From Diploptera punctata (taxonomy: Eukaryota > Arthropoda > Insecta > Blattodea > Blaberidae): DNA of 64,000 nucleotides. This document shows, one piece after another, positions 9,235-20,060 of this stretch. Position numbers and translations under genes: made by a program. Under the pieces are notes generated by a model. That model was not told where the DNA came from. It saw only the letters and a program-made list of their open reading frames with translations, and did not search any database. Position 1 is the first letter of the stretch. Every line of letters starts with the position of its first letter. The stretch lies in NCBI GenBank assembly GCA_030220185.1, contig JASPKZ010009944.1:1-64000 (forward strand). The letters are read 5' to 3'.

Positions 9235-9640
9235 TTCTACAACAAAAGTCTGGACTATCAATGGGTAACTCATTATCTTCTTTTTTGGCTAATTTATTTC
9301 TGAGTGATTTTGAAAGTAAAATAACTGAAGCACATCCGCTGATATTCAAATTTTGGGGTAGATATGTTGATGATGTTATTGCTATAGTTAAAGAAAATAC
9401 ATAGAAGATGCTTTAAAACTCTTAAATTTGCAGAAGAAAACAATAAAATTCACACTTGAAATAGAGGTGAACAAACAATTACCATTTTTAGATCTAAAAT
9501 TACATAGAAATGAGGAAAAAAGGAAATAGAATTTAGGCATTTATAGGAAAGAAACACACACAGATAACTACATAAAATCAATGGGTTTCCACCATAATTC
9601 ACACAAAATGGCAGTCTTCAACAGCCTAGTACAAGATTGG
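9235..9640 (+). pseudogene. PLE-A reverse transcriptase C-terminal fragment
   Basis: Reads, with stops, FLSDFESKITEAHPLIFKFW, then GRYVDDVIAIVKEN (the YVDD catalytic motif of RT), then DALKLLNLQKKTIKFTLEIE, NKQLPFLDLKLHRNEE and YRKETHTDNYIKSMGFHHNS. It continues in sense into the endonuclease linker at 9637. The polymerase domain N-terminal to YVDD is absent. Confidence 0.72.
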
Positions 9641-10400
9641 TAAATATACCTATGAACAATGAAAATTTTGAAATAGAAAAAGAACACATAATTGAGGTAG
9701 CAAAAGAAAATGGCTGTGAGGAAAAAATTATACACAAAAAAATTGATAAGTACAAAAAACAGAAATTGAGAAATGAAAGCACTCTTCAGATAGAAAAGCC
9801 TAAGGAAAGGAGATACAAAAAGTTTACATATCACCATTGGGCACACAATAAATTCCAAAAATTTTTTGGAAAATTCAACATCAAATTAGCACCAAAGAAT
9901 GATTATAGTTTAAAAAAAACTTATGAAAACCAACAAAAATGAAAAAATTGAAGATAATAAAAAATCAGGAATATATCAAATAAAATGTGCAGATTGCAAT
10001 AAAGTATACATAGGGAAAACAAAGAGAAATTTAAACATTAGAACTAAAGAACACATAAGAAATGTAAAAAAGGGAGAAGCGGAAAAATCTACAGTAGCAG
10101 CTCATGTTTGGGCAGAGAAACACAAAACAGATATAAATATATAATTATTAAAACAGTTAGAAAATACCAATGAACTCACAATATGGGAAAAAATCTGTAT
10201 ACAGAAGAACAAGGAGAAAATTATGAACTTTGAAATTCCCGGAGAAAGGAGCCTCATTACCAAGTTCTTTGGAACACAGATTCAGAACCGACAATTTGAA
10301 GAAAAGAAAAAAACCAGTTTGTGAACAAGCTGAAGATGGAGCAATAGCTTTGAAACGATCGTCCAACAAAATAAACATATGAGGTAAGAATGTTAAAAAA
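9637..10400 (+). pseudogene. PLE-A linker, GIY-YIG endonuclease and tail (right arm)
   Basis: The 101-aa frame (9637-9942) is the region between RT and endonuclease. The 73-aa frame (9923-10144) is the GIY-YIG core: KSGIYQIKCADCNKVYIGKT, then KRNLNIRTKEHIRN and STVAAHVWAEKH. It continues with shifts through LTIWEKI, MNFEIPGERSLITKFFG and EDGAIALKRS. The fold and both GIY and YIG motifs are intact, making this one of the best PLE-A endonuclease copies here. It stays dead because of frameshifts and the missing RT. Confidence 0.75.
10318..10370 (+). ncRNA. hammerhead ribozyme candidate (PLE-A)
   Basis: CTGAAGA (10330-10336), stem II GGAGC/GCTTT (two G-U pairs), GAAA (10352-10355), stem III CG/CG, and triplet GTC (10361-10363). 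Stem I has an inner G-C pair, an internal loop, and five outer pairs TTTGT (10318-10322)/ACAAA (10366-10370). An internal loop in stem I is usual in natural hammerheads. The whole lies just upstream of the ATATGAGGTAAGAATG end. Confidence 0.6.
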
Positions 10401-10838
10401 TACTAACTCAAATATGTAATATTTTTCTATTAGAACTAAAGAACACGTAAGAAATGTAAAAAAAGGAGAAGTAGAAAAATCTGCTATAACTACCAATATT
10501 TGGTCAGAAAAACATAAAACAGATGTAAACACCAAATTTTTAAAACAGTTGGAAAACACAGATGAACTCACCATATTGAAAAAAATCTACATACAGAAAA
10601 ACAATGAATTGTGAATTTTGAAATTCCTGGGAAGAGGAACTAAATAAGCAAATTCTTTGGAGCACAAAAAGAGAGAGCTGGAGTCGAGATCCAGGACTGA
10701 CAACTCATCAGTCTGTACCAGCTGAAGATGGAGTAAAGATGCTTTAAAACATGTCCTACAAGAAACAACCAAATATGAGGTAAGATGAAGGCAGACTCAA
10801 CTTATTTATTAAGTAAAACCTCATAATGTGTGTTTTAG
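10400..10838 (+). mobile_element. second PLE-A 3' segment in tandem
   Basis: Restarts inside the endonuclease (IRTKEHVRNVKKGEVEKSAI at about 10433, KFLKQLENTDELTI). It passes through the tail and a hammerhead-like core at 10722-10755 (GAAA decayed to AAAA) to ATATGAGGTAAGATGAAGGC and ACCTCATAATGTGTGTTTTAG. The tandem arrangement resembles the terminal repeats of PLEs. Its right end touches the splice acceptor of the next exon. Confidence 0.65.
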
Positions 10839-10958
10839 TTCCTTCTGAAGTGCGTTATATCACAATTCAAGAAACGACACAAACTACATTAACTGTTACC
10901 TGGAAGACACCTGAGCGCCCTAATGGAAACATAAGACACTACCCTCGTACAATACATG
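10839..10958 (+). CDS. FN3 receptor exon 3
   Basis: A 120-bp exon between GTTTTAG and GTAAGT, phase 1 to phase 1. It reads VPSEVRYITIQETTQTTLTV, then TWKTPERPNGNIRHYPRTIHG: the first half of an FN3 domain (P at the start, W in strand B, PNG-I-HY in the B-C region). Its acceptor lies only about 20 bp after a PLE-A terminal motif. The phase does not match the next recognisable exon at 23950, so a small exon appears to be missing between them. Confidence 0.75.
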
Positions 10959-10977
10959 GTAAGTTGTGGAATATCAT

Positions 10978-11060
10978 ACTCATTCATTCATTTTGAGAAT
11001 TTTCCTCGTCATTGAGGGTTTTCTCCAACCAAACTTAATAATTAACATGAATTAAAAAAT
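10978..11060. repeat. short dispersed repeat
   Basis: The block TTCATTTTGAGAATTTTCCT to AACATGAATTAAAAA recurs with few changes at 25853-25925. Function and family are unknown. Confidence 0.4.
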
Positions 11061-11436
11061 ATATATCACTGCTCAAAACAATTAGAGGAACACTATGAAA
11101 TATGCAAATATTTTTTCATTGGATAAAGGTACAAACATGAAATTAATAAAGTACATTATTTGTGGTTATTTATTTATTTATTGCTCATGTCAGTAAAAAC
11201 AAATGAATAACGCTGACAATTAACTTTTCAAATAATTCCACTATGTAAGCAATTGAATCTTGTGCTTATTTTTCAAAGTTAAACACTCGTTATATGGAGT
11301 TAGTATCGTGTATGGCCTCCACGACATTCGATGACGTTTGGCATCTTCGTGGCATGCTCCCAATAAGATTCTGGATATCCTCTTGCGGGATATTCTCCCA
11401 TTCCTCCTTCAGAGCATCTCCAAGTTGCTGCAGAGT

Positions 11437-12265
11437 TTATGGAGCTTGATGTCGGTTCCTGACCTTCCTATCTACAAGATCCCACAAGTGTTCAATAGGG
11501 TTGAGGTCTGGGCTTACTGCTGGCCACTCCATTACCTCAATTTCATTCCTCCTCAGGAAATCCCAGGTGACAGCTGCAGAATGTGCCCTGGCATTATCCT
11601 GCATAAACAGAAATCCAGGGCCTACTCCAATGGCAGCAGGTACTACATGCTCTTCCAGAACGTGCTCGATATACTGGACAGCATTCAGTTGCTGGGGAAC
11701 AAGTACAAGGTCCGTACGATTGTTGTACATAATTCCGGCCCACACCATTATGGAACCTCCTCCGAATCTATCAATTTCCTGTAAGCCTGTGCAGAAAATC
11801 TTTCTCCTGGCCGTCTCCACACCCTCAATCGACCATCACAACGTGTAAGACGATACCTGGATTCGTCCGAGAAGAGCACAGACTCCCACTGGTTCAGGTT
11901 CCAATCACCATGGTTTTCAGCATATGTACGTCTTGCTGCCTTATGCCCTTTTGTTAAGCGTGGTTTTTTAACGGGCTTTTTTGGACGAATATTCTCTTTT
12001 CTTAATCTGTTCCTTATGGTTTGGTCTGAAACCCGGATTCCGGAAGCCATATGAAGGTCATTCTGCAGGTCTTTTGCAGTTTTTATATGCTGTCAAAGAG
12101 CAGAAAGAACAACGTATCTGTAATCGGGGGGGCTTGTTTTAAATTTACGGCCCTGGCCACGTCTTCTACAATACTGACCTGTCTCTCTGTGCCTGTTGCG
12201 TAACCTGGACACCACGGAAGGAGAAACCCCAAGCTCTCTAGCCACTTGTCGCAGAGATTGACCTT
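11437..12265 (-). pseudogene. Tc1-like transposase (DD34E), frameshifted
   Basis: Minus-strand pieces in order: a helix-turn-helix region (LGVSPSVVSRLRNRH, RRGQGRKFKTSPPDYRYVV, frame at 12240-12065); MASGIRVSDQTIRNRL and LFSDESRYRL (first catalytic D); then, after a shift near 11790, VWAGIMYNNRTDLV, FMQDNARAHSA (second D) and SPDLNPIEHLWD (E). Thirty-four residues separate the second D and the E, which is the Tc1 spacing. The start codon region is cut off by the MITE insertion. It would have cut and pasted the element; it cannot now. Confidence 0.88.
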
Positions 12266-12280
12266 GTCATAAAAGATGTA

Positions 12281-12884
12281 GGGTCGAATGTTTGAATGCA
12301 TTAGACAGTAAAAGGCGTTCTCTGCTGAGAAAGTTTTATCCAAATACATTTTGCTTACTCAGAAATCTATTCATGCGATAATAATTGTAAGCTACCTGAC
12401 GAGGTACCTTAAGATCATAGCTCAAGATAGAAACTTATCATGAAAATCCCGAAATCCCGAAGGGAACCGATGGTAACCAATGTAGTTTGAAATCTTTGCA
12501 GCTTTATCCAAGATGTCGGACCTTGAAGACTTCGATCATGTTTTCGGTATACGCGGAGAAGAGGAATTTGTTAGAGTCTACCAAAGAATTCAACTGGAAG
12601 AACAGGAGAATCGGCGTAATATTGCGCGATGCAGACATCGTTGTATACGGTATATTTACGGGACGCAAGCGTAAATGCATTCCTCTATAGCAGACAAAAA
12701 TAACAGAAGTGGTTTTATCACTGAGAATTCTGGGTAATTCGTTGCCAATATTACGAAAACGTCAACTTTCATGCATGACCGGTAAATCGGCCATTAATTC
12801 GATCTCAGCAATTGCTCACGGTGAGTCAGCTCACCAGTGATTGGAAGTAATTTGAGTAGAGACTAATGTATTTGCATACGACCC
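12281..12884 (-). mobile_element. PIF/Harbinger-type MITE, copy 1 (inside Tc1)
   Basis: Ends GGGTCGAATG and CATACGACCC form a short inverted repeat. The sequence is the reverse of the copies at 30256-30841 and 35062-35657. The flanks are GTA and ATA, one mismatch from a 3-bp duplication. It contains a relic reading frame related to the 63-aa one in copy 2. It interrupts the Tc1 transposase near its start. Confidence 0.78.
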
Positions 12885-13431
12885 ATAGAGCATGATACAT
12901 TTCAAACTCATTTAAATGTCTCATTTTGTCAGAGACTTCAATAAACAAGGCAATAATCAACATTCGTCACTATAGCAACATCAGGAAGCTTACCAATTAG
13001 AAGTGGCCAGTGCCTTCCAAATAAAAAAAATTCTCTATATTTGTTATTTGAGGTAATTTCTCTGTATTTAGGCCATGGATCTTTAAAATTTGTATCCAAT
13101 GATAAAATTAATAATTCAATTTACATATTGTCCAACTTTCAGCATCACAGCTTTAAAAAACAATTACTTATTCAATTTATTACAAGTATTCCTCTAATTG
13201 TTTTGAGCAGTGTATATATAAATCACTATGTACTTATAGACTATCAGTTTGCAACAAACATTCACAAATTTCCCTTAATTAAAGTTCTCTGTTGTTCTCT
13301 GTCCTCTTTGTCTTCATCTGTTACACCAAATTTCTTCATTGAATTTTGAATGTTATTCTTCCAGGTTCTTGGTCTTCCTTTTGTACTCCTTCATTCAATT
13401 TTCCATATATCAAACTGCATAAATTAATTAT

Positions 13432-14110
13432 GGGAAATAACATTATGAGGTTTTCAAGTAATAAAAAACAACATGAAATACAAAATGAGATACAATTCAT
13501 TTAATTAATGTTTATTAATATATCAGACTGTTAAGGTTGAATGGAGGTTAATAGGAAAGTTAAATTCATTTTTAATAGGGAACAAGATCAGGGGTCGATC
13601 CAGGTCAATATAGTGGGATTGTGTGAGGGATCTGCAGAGACAGCTGTCGAGGGACAGGGATGGATGGAGGAAGCAAGGGGTGTTGTGCTAATTAAGAAGA
13701 AGAATGAATACATTAAAAATGAAACTCTGTATACTTGTGCCTGGCATGATTGTTACATGTCTTCTATGGCATTTCACTGGAGTATTTTTTATTGTTTAAC
13801 ATGCTGATGACTTGTCTCAACTCATTCTTCTTCTTAATTAACACCCTCGCTTCCTCCATTCATCCCTGTCCTTTGATAGCTGTCTCTGCAGATCCCTCAC
13901 ACCATCTTGATCTGGGTCAACCCTTGATCTTGTTCCCCTGGTAAAAATGGATTTAACTCTCCTCTTAACCTCCATTTGATTCACATCCAACCTTGGCAGT
14001 CTGATATATTAATAAACATTAATTAAAAATTAATGAGTCATTTTTTACATCTTACCTCATATTTTATATTTTTCTTAAACACCGGGAACTGCAGTTTTCA
14101 AAAGGACACA
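13432..14110. mobile_element. PLE-A terminal hairpin with nested foldback element
   Basis: GGGAAATAACATTATGAGGT (13431-13450) opens a PLE-A end and ACCTCATATTTTATATTT (14052) closes the hairpin. Inside, 13495-14035 is a foldback repeat with arms starting AATGTTTATTAATATATCAG and ending in its reverse complement. The arms carry GGGAACAAGATCAGGG-like and ATCCCTCACACCA-like inverted blocks. The 88- and 64-aa frames mirror each other and are not genes. Confidence 0.6.
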
Positions 14111-14164
14111 TCCCTTTCATTTTCAACCACATTATGACTACCGAATTTTCGTTGGAATCTCCAT

Positions 14165-14335
14165 CTATAACATTGCCATCTGGTGTTAATTTGATGAACT
14201 GAGCGTTGCCATCTGGTGTTTGATGAACTTCGAGATCAGGTCCTGTTCATCAGGGATTTCAAAATTCATGGATTTAAATTTGTTCTTCTGAATATGTATC
14301 TTCTCCCAAACTGTCAATTTATTGCGACAGGGCAT
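14165..14335 (-). pseudogene. PLE-A C-terminal tail fragment
   Basis: Minus strand: a decayed tail with the MNFEIP-type end near 14260 and an IQKNKF-like lysine-rich block, matching 45840-45960 and 20890-20970. The sequence GCCATCTGGTGTTTGATGAA is partly duplicated (14176 and 14210), so it has an internal repeat. Confidence 0.45.
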
Positions 14336-14446
14336 AATCAAAATGATAATAAAAATCTTATAAAAAACTATAAAACATATAAGAATATGCTAATTTATTA
14401 TACCGGAAGATAGGAAATAAATAATCACCTTTAAAATCCTGATTAA

Positions 14447-15439
14447 CCTTTTGACTGCCAAGTTTACCTTTTGTCAGCTGGGCTGTGGGTGCCAGGTTTT
14501 TTAAATTTAAAGTACTACGCCATACTATATAATATAAACCTATATAAAGTATAATTACCTGTCTACATACCATGCTAAATTGAATTTAAACTCACTATTA
14601 TACATTTATTTGAACGTTAGGCGGTGTTGCTTCCACTTTTAAAGATCCCAGGTTCGAATTCAGCATGGTGTCTTTATTGAAATTTGTTATCACTATCACT
14701 AAAACATTTATCCTATTGAATAATTTTGATGGCATTATCACTAAACACTTATGATACTAAATTTTGTTGAACATTTTTTGTGGTCCTGGGTTCGAATCAA
14801 TTCCAGTCAAACAGCTGTTTTTTGCCACGTGTTTCGTCTGGTACGACACGCCCACCACTGTCACTCACACCCTGTTCATTTAGGTCTGCATCTCTTGCTT
14901 TACTATTTACAGGCTTAGATTGTAATAATATTCTCTTAGAAACAGGACTACTATCACATTCGTCAAACGAATAACCATTTGATGAACTGTTACTGTCACT
15001 CTCGTCTTCTGATAAAACTGACACAATAAACTCGCGTATTGTATTTTCGTCAACTTCGAGACATGAATCACTGTGTTTCACAGCATGACCTACCCTTGGC
15101 CAGGTATCTTTTCAACTAAAAATAAAATAAATAAAGAGAAAATCCTGAAATTGCAATATTCCATAGCCAAAAAAAAAAAAGCCTTGAAACATGAATATAC
15201 ACCCTCCTTTAGAAATCCCATTTACAACCAGCCTGTACCGTTATTCTGTAAGGGATGTGCAAAGTATTGCTAAGAAAGGATGTACAAACACAGAACGAAT
15301 AATAATTTTAGTTTATTGAAGTAAAAACTTCGGGAAAAAAATATTTAAAATAATAAGATTGAAAACCGGAGCTTGCCGGGCATGGCATACCGCTGTATGC
15401 CATTTTCACCGGCACACGCTGGGCATGGCATACAAAAGG
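14447..15439. mobile_element. piggyBac-type element, non-autonomous
   Basis: Exact TTAA on both sides (14443-14446, 15440-15443), with ends CCTTTTG and CAAAAGG, which is the piggyBac insertion signature. The subterminal repeat GGCATGGCATAC occurs twice near the right end. The minus-strand frame 15081-14797 (94 aa, acidic: VSVLSEDESDSNSSSNGYS) resembles the disordered acidic start of piggyBac transposases. The rest of the transposase is gone. Confidence 0.72.
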
Positions 15440-15529
15440 TTAAGTCATACTCAAAGTTCATACAAAGGCTGTTAGGATTTAAAAAATGAGTAAAAATTTA
15501 TAATATTTTATATTAAAGTATCCTGGACC

Positions 15530-16370
15530 AAAACCATGTCACAACACACCAGGATGTAATTTCATATCAACATGTTTTGACAGAAAGACCAGAGATGTCC
15601 ACATTAGATAAGTTGGGAAATTGAGCTGCAATATTGAAAGTGGAACAGAGGAAAAAGTTTTGAAAACGACAATAAGAAATCCCACTTTTATGAAATGGAA
15701 AGTTAGGTGAACTTTCCACCCGAGTTTTCCCCGCGAATTAGAAACTTAAAAACGATCATATAAATATTCGCGTTTTTTTACGAAATTGAATCTGGAGGCG
15801 GGGATTGTAGTGTTCACTTCAGTCCCCCTTGGGACCGGTCAATCCTCTACATGGGTAAGATAAGTCATAATAATCTTCATCATAATGGATCATTTTTAAC
15901 TTCAAATTGGTCGGTTCTTTGAACCATTATAACTTTAGATTAAATTTGTTTATTGTGAATAACATGTATTGGCAAATAAGAAGACCTAAGGGTCGAATTA
16001 AAATGTAAAAGTTAAAATTAATGATCTACAGTTGACTTAATTGACTCTCTCATATATTCGTACACATATTAAAGTTTCAAATCAAAATTCGGTGCGATCC
16101 AATATGGCGACTATAGCTTCCTTGGGAAAGATTTTTAACTGGTTTTTTTTAAATATGTTTTATGTATTGTTGACATTTATAATAAATGTGTTTTGTCTTA
16201 TGGTTTTATATGTTTCTATATACAATGTGATGTTTCCCGCAAAACGAAGGCCAACCGCTCGGGGCCAAGGTCAATTAAATTATTGAATACCACATTTATA
16301 TTTCTAACTATGAAGAAATATTAATTAAATGATTAATATCTCACTTTGTATTACATGTTGTTTTTTATTA
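15530..16370. other. unassigned intron sequence
   Basis: I see no convincing gene, repeat end or RNA. An 81-aa plus-strand frame (16041-16286) has a hydrophobic middle, but no recognisable family and no splice context. The only repeat is a PLE terminal motif, AACCTCATAATGTTATTTCC, at about 16377-16396. Confidence 0.4.
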
Positions 16371-16439
16371 ATTGAAAACCTCATAATGTTATTTCCCATA
16401 ATTAATTTATTATATATGTTTACTTGTTCATACAGTTCA

Positions 16440-17040
16440 CCGTTATATCTGCTTCTCCACATATTTCCACATTTGAATGCATAAAAAATTCACCTCAGAA
16501 TCTTTCTTTGAAAGGTGGCTATATGATCATGGATATTCTTTTTTGAAGTCCATGTCTAAGCTCCATATGTTAGAAATGGTCTAATTAAAGTTTTGTAAAA
16601 TCCAGAACCAAATTCATGTCTTTCATCCTTATTTCTTCTGTACATTATACAACAATTAATTTTATGTAAAATTCCTTCATCAGGCCATCTCGTCTCCTGT
16701 ATTGCACTGACGTCAATTTTATAAGTATCTAGTAGTTCTATCTTTTCTTTCATTGTCCCAGGTTTATATAGGGAATGTACATTCCATGTCCCAATATTCA
16801 AATCTCTTATCCTTGTCACTTGCTGTTGTCGATATACAGTAAAACTTACATCCTGAGGCCATGTTGGTTTCTTAACTGTAGTGTTTAAACGGGGTGGGTT
16901 GTCAGCCACATGCCAAACCCCCAACCTGGAGGACAAAGTCCAGTTCTCATTTCCTAGGTGGCCCAGCTATATCCTGGGCACTGGGTGCTTTTACAACCCT
17001 TAAGGGCTATGGTGGAGCTATTCTACTCCTCTGTCTCCAA
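16440..17040 (-). pseudogene. internally deleted LINE: endonuclease start fused to RT end
   Basis: The minus-strand 126-aa frame reads IRDLNIGTWNVHSLYKPGTM, then DVSAIQETRWPDEG: the start of an apurinic-type endonuclease with its TWNV and QETRW motifs. It runs to HEFGSGFY and then passes without a break into KTLIRPFLTYGA, which belongs near the C-terminus of RT. About 2 kb of coding sequence has been lost at this point. Sequence beyond 16500 continues the C-terminal region with stops. Confidence 0.7.
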
Positions 17041-17139
17041 CTCATAACTCCATAAAATTGATCTGAAAATGTATCTGCCATTGTTTGAATCAAATTAATA
17101 TGTAACTGTTTTTAAGTGGAAACCAGTTTTTCAGTTGTT

Positions 17140-17320
17140 TTGGCATGCTGCAGCATTGTGGTTAATGGGTTGACTCATCCTCTAATGGAAATGAGTACTA
17201 GACGCTTGTTCTAGGGGTAAATGTTGCCATCATGCAGGGCTGACAAGTGCCAATTGTCTAGAAAATGTGAGAGCCTTAACCTCCTATTACCCCAAGGGCC
17301 TCCTAAGGCCTTTTTTTTTT
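17140..17320 (+). mobile_element. SINE (family 4) body
   Basis: Shares the blocks GGAAATGAGTACTAGACGCT, GTCTAGAAAATGTGAGAGCC and TACCCCAAGGGCCTCCTAAG with 37150-37345 and 37985-38165. The copy at 37030 has a tRNA-like head, so the family is probably tRNA-derived. It ends in a short T-rich run (17311). Confidence 0.6.
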
Positions 17321-17479
17321 TTTTGGATGCGTAGTCATGCAATACTACTGGTATGAGGAAGACATATAAATAAAACCAATGCAAATCATAAATAATCCTG
17401 AAATACATTAAATATTATCAAATTATAGCTCCTTTATGCAACAACGCAGAAGAAATTACTCAAGAACATTGAACTATTA

Positions 17480-18135
17480 TATTAAATATCAAATGAGGTT
17501 TAATTTAAAATAAAATTCCTTACACCTCACCTCATGTCCTGTCCTCTAATTAGACTAGTTTAATAACCTTAGTGGTTACATCTTCAGTAATTACATGACC
17601 AATGTTCTGTCTTCAGAGCACTGCTTCTAACTCCATCTGTTGGTGGACCGATGAACCTCCCAATCAAATCAACTACCCCAGGAATTTCAAAATTCATTAT
17701 TTTTTCTTTCTTAGTTCTTTGAATATGCATTTTTCCCAAACAGTGAGCTCCTTAGGTTTTTCTATTTGTTTTATTAAACTAGCCTTTCTTTTAATTTGAT
17801 GTTTTTCTGACCAAGCATGAGTGGCTACTTCTGACTTCTCCACATCATCATTTTTGACATTCCTAACATATTCTTTCTCACTGGTTTTCAAAATTATTTT
17901 TGTTTTCTGTATATAAATTCTGTCACAATCTCTGCATTTGATCTGGTAAATTCCTGATTTGCTTTCTTCTTCAATTTTGTCATTTTTGTTGGTTTAATTA
18001 TCCTATTGAGTCTGTACTCAGTGCCAATTTTATGTTGAACTTTTTAATTTGTGGTGCTTCAATGGATGATAGCCAAATTTCTTGAATTTTGTGTTTTCTT
18101 CACTTTCTTTTAATGTACTTTGTAGTAGTAGAAAA
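17480..18135 (-). mobile_element. PLE-A fragment with GIY-YIG relic
   Basis: Begins near TGAGGTTTAATTT (17483) and a CTCACCTCATGTCC hairpin side. The minus strand then gives the tail MNFEIPGVVDLIGRFIGPP-like, then KPKELTVWEKCIFK, SEVATHAWSEKHQIK, and broken IYQIKCRDCDRIYIQKTK. The RNA-like core box is degenerate here. Confidence 0.6.
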
Positions 18136-18329
18136 CGGGTATGAAGAAATCATAGTATACAGGAAATAAATAAGTTTAAAAGACAAAAATTAAGTATGCT
18201 TCTAAAAGAAATACCTGTCCAGTAAGGCCCAATTCATTATTATATATCGGAAAAAACTTTCATATTGTGTTTTCCTCAGTTTCTTATCTATTTCACTTTT
18301 ATTAAGATTAAATTTTATTCTAGTAAAAT

Positions 18330-19060
18330 ATTTATTGTAATTCTACAAAACTCAAGTTTACCTTGATCAATTTAACTTAAATGCCAGAAAATACAATATG
18401 GAAATTAATACAAATAAGACTAAATGCTTAACAATATCAAAAGGACCAGTAAGATGCAAATTAGAAGTGGAAAGAAAAATTATAGAACAGTATCAGAATT
18501 TAATTATTTAGGTGTATTAAAACAAACTCTAAAAATTTAATAAAAGAAGTAAAGAAACATACCGATAAAGGAGCACAAATATCAGGATATATGAAAGATT
18601 TAATTCGGCGCAACAAACATATGTTGATAGAAAGCAAAATCTGCATATATAAAACAATAGTTTGACCAGTTATTGTATATGGAGCAGAAACAAGGGCTGA
18701 TACAACAAAAACTAAAAAAATAATAAGCACATGTGAAATAAAGATCTTAAGAACTATTCAGGGGATAAACATTATTTTATAAGATACACAACACAGAAAT
18801 TAGGACACATGTCATATTCAAGACATAACCAGATTTATTTTAGATAGAGGAAAATATTGGAAAGGTCATATAAAAAGAATGGAAGACAACCGACTTGCAA
18901 AAAGAGTTAAAGAAGATAGACCAATGGATGGGAGAAGAACAAGAGAAAGACTAGCCAAGAGATGGATAGACAGTGAATGCACATCCAATACGTCTTCCTC
19001 CGAGGAGTGATTTTAGAAATAAACAGGATGAAAATCCTACAAATTATGATTAAGAAGAAG
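18330..19060 (+). pseudogene. LINE reverse transcriptase C-terminal region
   Basis: Broken plus-strand frames give INTNKTKCLTISKGP, DKGAQISGYMKDLIRRNKHM, ESKICIYKTIV-PVIVYGAET, then HIKRMEDNRLAKRVKEDRPM, GRRTRERLAKRWID. This is the post-polymerase end of a non-LTR element, tailing into an AAG-rich run (19040-19065). Several stops and frameshifts. Confidence 0.65.
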
Positions 19061-19079
19061 AAGAATACCTTGACCGTAC

Positions 19080-19860
19080 TACATTCTTGTACTTTTTCCA
19101 TCTGTGCTATTTTATATGTTTTGCAATGATACTTATAACTTTTTTTACAATTATTAAATATTTATCTACGTATGGAAATTGTCACAATTAACTGAAATGA
19201 TTTTTTCAAATTTCTACAGAATCGTACACATGAGCAAATGCTTATAGAAACTTCCGCCAGATGGTGGAGCTATCTATGAAATCAAAATGACCAACATTTG
19301 AAAATATATTTAAGAAATGGATGTTCACTCACTTAATTTTGTTAAGTTCCGATGGGACAAGTTAGTGTACATCAGATTAGTTTATAGTTTATTAAATAAA
19401 AGGCATGTAATTAATTTTGTTAGGTTAGGAAGGGGGAAGTTAGTGTACATCGATTTCTTATAAACATAAGATAAATTAAAATGTTTCATACCTCTCCTCA
19501 TAATCAGTCTTCTAAGTATATCGCAATTTCAAAGCCTTGGTGGTCTCATCTTCAGTACTATCTTGACGACTGATGTTATGTTGATTTGAAAAACTGCAGA
19601 GCCTAGGCTTTGAAATCGCGTTATACTGGTTATGAGGAGAGGTATGAAACATTTTGTCTTAAATTAAACCTCATAGTGATTTATTCCTTTAAAAGTTCAA
19701 TTCTTATAAACATGTTTGGGAATTTATTGTGAAGGTTGGTCATACTGATTTCACACATATGTCTGACATCTAGCAGAAGTTTCTTTAAGCATTTGCACAT
19801 GCACATTAAGATTTGTAGTACTTAGATAAATTCATTGGTCGAGGTAATCTAAACTTTTTC
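19080..19860. repeat. dispersed repeat X, copy 1 (filled by a PLE foldback)
   Basis: Matches 28130-29060 over blocks such as CAATGATACTTAT, GACAAGTTAGTGTACATCAG and GGAAGGGGGAAGTTAGTGTA. Its nature is unknown; no coding capacity. It gives an empty-site comparison for the 233-bp insertion at 19468-19700. Confidence 0.6.
19468..19700. mobile_element. 233-bp PLE-A-type foldback with 13-bp target duplication
   Basis: Flanked by TTCTTATAAACAT on both sides (19455-19467, 19701-19713). The related locus near 28500 has a single TTTTATAAACAT and no insert. The arms carry ATGTTTCATACCTCTCCTCA and its reverse complement, a hammerhead-like core on the minus strand, and the terminal AACCTCATAGTGATTTATTC. 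Nothing is encoded, so it must have been moved by proteins made elsewhere. Confidence 0.78.
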
Positions 19861-19920
19861 TGTCTACTTTTAAGTAATGAGTCAACTTGTTAACAGCATG
19901 AAATTGTAATAAATTAATTA

Positions 19921-19942
19921 TGGTTGGTTGGTTGGTTGGTAT
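19921..19942. repeat. GGTT microsatellite
   Basis: Short (GGTT)n run, five to six units. Confidence 0.8.
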
Positions 19943-20060
19943 CTAATGTCGAGCATTTGATAATGAAATCATTCACTCTCTTGCACTCCAATATTTAGCA
20001 GAAAGGCTGGTCTCTTCTACAAAAGCTGGACAACGGACGAAGACTAGCCAAATTAATTAT

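Larger units (their letters stand above)
11067..13212 (-). mobile_element. Tc1-family DNA transposon interrupted by a MITE
   Basis: Terminal inverted repeats CACTGCTCAAAACAATTAGA at 11067 and its reverse complement ending at 13212, beside TA-rich flanks. Without the 604-bp MITE at 12281-12884 it would be about 1.54 kb, the normal Tc1 size. It holds a broken transposase on the minus strand. Confidence 0.88.

Noticed and set aside
11338..11848. 148-aa and 115-aa plus-strand frames
   Set aside because: Antisense shadows of the Tc1 transposase; the minus strand has the D, D and E residues.
14780..14974. 64-aa plus-strand frame
   Set aside because: Antisense to the acidic piggyBac-like N-terminus and inside the TTAA-bounded element.
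16041..16286. Small membrane protein gene (81 aa)
   Set aside because: Hydrophobic stretch only; no homologous pattern, splice context or conservation visible.
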